Shown here piece by piece: positions 4,036 through 5,018 of a DNA stretch of 5,018 bases (position 1 is the first letter of the stretch; every line of letters starts with the position of its first letter). The notes below the pieces were generated by a model, which saw only the letters and a program-made list of their open reading frames with translations, had not been told where the DNA came from and did not search any database. A program made the position numbers and the translations under genes. The stretch covers positions 1 to 5,018 of the forward strand of contig CAZYDJ010000162.1 of assembly GCA_964646035.1 (NCBI GenBank), read 5' to 3'. This DNA is from CAYLMM01 sp964646035 (lineage in GTDB: Bacteria > Krumholzibacteriota > Krumholzibacteriia > LZORAL124-64-63).

Positions 4036-5018
4036 TTACTTCACCAGCATCATCCGCCGGGTCTCGATACGCCCGGCGGTCTCCAGGCGATAGATGTACG
4101 CGCCCGCGGCGAGCCGGCGGCCGCCAGCGTCGCGGCCTTCCCAGCTCACTTCGTGACTGCCGGGATCATGCGGCGCCGCATCCAGCAGCCTAGCCACTTC
4201 CCGTCCGGACAGATCGAAGATGCGCAAGGTAACAGCGGCCGCTTCAGACAAACTGAACGCGATCACAGTGCGCGGGTTGAACGGGTTGGGCACGTTCTGC
4301 AGCAACGCGAACGGCACCGGCGGCCCGCCGACGCCGGTCAGGCCGGTCGGCGAAGCAGCCGGGCTCTCGTTACCCGCGAAATCCACCGCAGCGACTTTGT
4401 AATAGACCTCGAAATCGCCGAGGGGATCGGTCCAGGCAATGGCCGTGGTCATGTGCGCCGGGTTGTCCGGATCGACCGTGAAATCAGGTGTCGAGCCGCG
4501 ATAGATCTTGAAGTAGCGGAAGTCCTCGGCTTCGGATTCCAGCCAGGCGAGATCGTTGCCGTCTCCGGCGTATTCAACGATCAGGCCCTCCGGCACGTTC
4601 GGCGCCAGGTTGTCCACCGAGTAGCCGCTGTCCGGCGGCGAGTCGAAGAAGACTCCCGGCGTCGCGGTCAGGGAGCGGACGAAGAAGACGCTGTGCGTCA
4701 TGCCGGCCTCGTTGCTGTCCGCCAGGGTCGGCACCACCAGCGAGTATCCGTCCTCGGTCATCGCCGGCATGTCCATCACATAATGCCATTCGCCGGGCGG
4801 GTATGAGGCCTGCGGGCCTTCATCTCCGGCCGCGGGAAGGGCCTCATCGTAGCGCCTGAACAGGGCATAGGAAGTGACCGGCTCCTGGCCCTCTTCGAGC
4901 AGATCCGGAGTCGCATCGCCGTGGGCAGCCGCGAAACGCAGGCTTACCCGACCGCCCTGATCGCCGGGAATATCGGCTATCGACTCGATAACCGGATAGT
5001 CGTAGAGCCACTCGATCT
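4036..5018 (-). CDS. C-terminal part of a large surface/secreted protein with Fn3-like segments and FlgD-Ig/type-IX-like sorting tail (partial)
   Basis: The frame is open from the window edge (first full codon at 5016) to TAA at 4036-4038, giving 326 residues; the real start lies outside. A GTG at 4777-4779 is not the start, because the same frame continues upstream with coherent domain sequence. Residues 1-135 look like beta-sandwich repeats: VIESIADIPGDQGG, then VTSYALFRRYDE, then YSLVVPTLADSN...HSVFFVRSLT, closing with FFDSPPDSGYSVDNLAP. Residues 139-221 are a fibronectin-III-like domain (NDLAWLESEAEDFRYFKIYR ... YYKVAAVDFAGNES). Residues 236-326 are a FlgD-Ig/type-IX-like C-terminal domain: FALLQNVPNPFNPRTVIAFSL, then TLRIFDLSGREVARLL, HEVSWEGRDAGGRRLAAGAYIYRLE and MMLVK. 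In FCB-type bacteria such tails occur on exported proteins and resemble secretion-sorting domains. The catalytic or binding part, if any, is outside the window. A good terminator follows. Confidence 0.85.
   Translation of the reverse strand, partial: IEWLYDYPVIESIADIPGDQGGRVSLRFAAAHGDATPDLLEEGQEPVTSYALFRRYDEALPAAGDEGPQASYPPGEWHYVMDMPAMTEDGYSLVVPTLADSNEAGMTHSVFFVRSLTATPGVFFDSPPDSGYSVDNLAPNVPEGLIVEYAGDGNDLAWLESEAEDFRYFKIYRGSTPDFTVDPDNPAHMTTAIAWTDPLGDFEVYYKVAAVDFAGNESPAASPTGLTGVGGPPVPFALLQNVPNPFNPRTVIAFSLSEAAAVTLRIFDLSGREVARLLDAAPHDPGSHEVSWEGRDAGGRRLAAGAYIYRLETAGRIETRRMMLVK

Noticed and set aside
3818..4093. Possible 91-codon plus-strand gene starting at GTG 3818
   Set aside because: Codons from about 3844 to 3950 look rather gene-like (helical, Arg/Glu-rich), but there is no Shine-Dalgarno. 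The frame runs through the terminator at 3984-4015 and into the neighbouring minus-strand gene, and a minus-strand frame there (3743-3994) looks equally plausible. A conserved homologue would revive it.
4777..4779. GTG at 4777-4779 (minus strand) as the start of the right-hand gene
   Set aside because: The same frame continues without a stop to the window edge, and the upstream residues form coherent Fn3-like sequence, so this is an internal Val.

Overview
The window is GC-rich bacterial DNA with five genes that read cleanly and two gene ends cut by the window borders. The strongest clue to the organism is the C-terminal domain of the right-hand gene: a FlgD-Ig/type-IX-like tail with the signature NVPNPFNP, ending GAYIYRLETAGR...MMLVK. 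It follows fibronectin-III-like segments of the DIPGDQGG / PPDSGYSVDNLAP kind. Such proteins are typical of FCB-related phyla (Krumholzibacteriota, Eisenbacteria, Latescibacterota and relatives). That placement is inference from protein style, not a database result.

Layout, left to right. Positions 1-57 (+) are the last 18 codons of a gene ending in WGRIKSMFR. An AT-rich stretch with a very good extended -10 promoter (144-173) leads into a small secreted calcium-binding-type protein at 235-624 (+): a signal peptide, thrombospondin type 3 repeats, and a tail WGMVKAMYR that resembles the tail of the preceding gene. A convergent intergenic region with an 11-bp stem-loop follows. On the minus strand, 806-2119 encodes a lipoprotein with two DUF1566/Lcl C-terminal domains, preceded by a GC-rich structured leader.

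From a TTGACA-type promoter at 2225-2253 runs a compact three-gene plus-strand operon (2324-3837). It encodes an ECF sigma factor, a one-TM zinc-finger anti-sigma factor overlapping it by 4 nt, and a membrane-anchored periplasmic Spy/CpxP/CnrX-like (metal-sensor type) protein. The operon is organised like an envelope-stress or metal-sensing circuit: the periplasmic protein could modulate the anti-sigma factor, which would hold the sigma factor until a signal arrives. A convergent intrinsic terminator (3984-4015) separates it from the minus-strand partial gene at 4036-5018.

Most of the window therefore concerns the cell envelope: three exported or surface proteins, a fourth gene end sharing a tail motif, and an envelope-sensing sigma operon. 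The observation most worth following is the shared WG-x-(I/V)-K-x-M-(F/Y)-R C-terminus on two adjacent genes, which may be a short export or anchoring tag. I saw no mobile element, CRISPR array, tRNA or rRNA.
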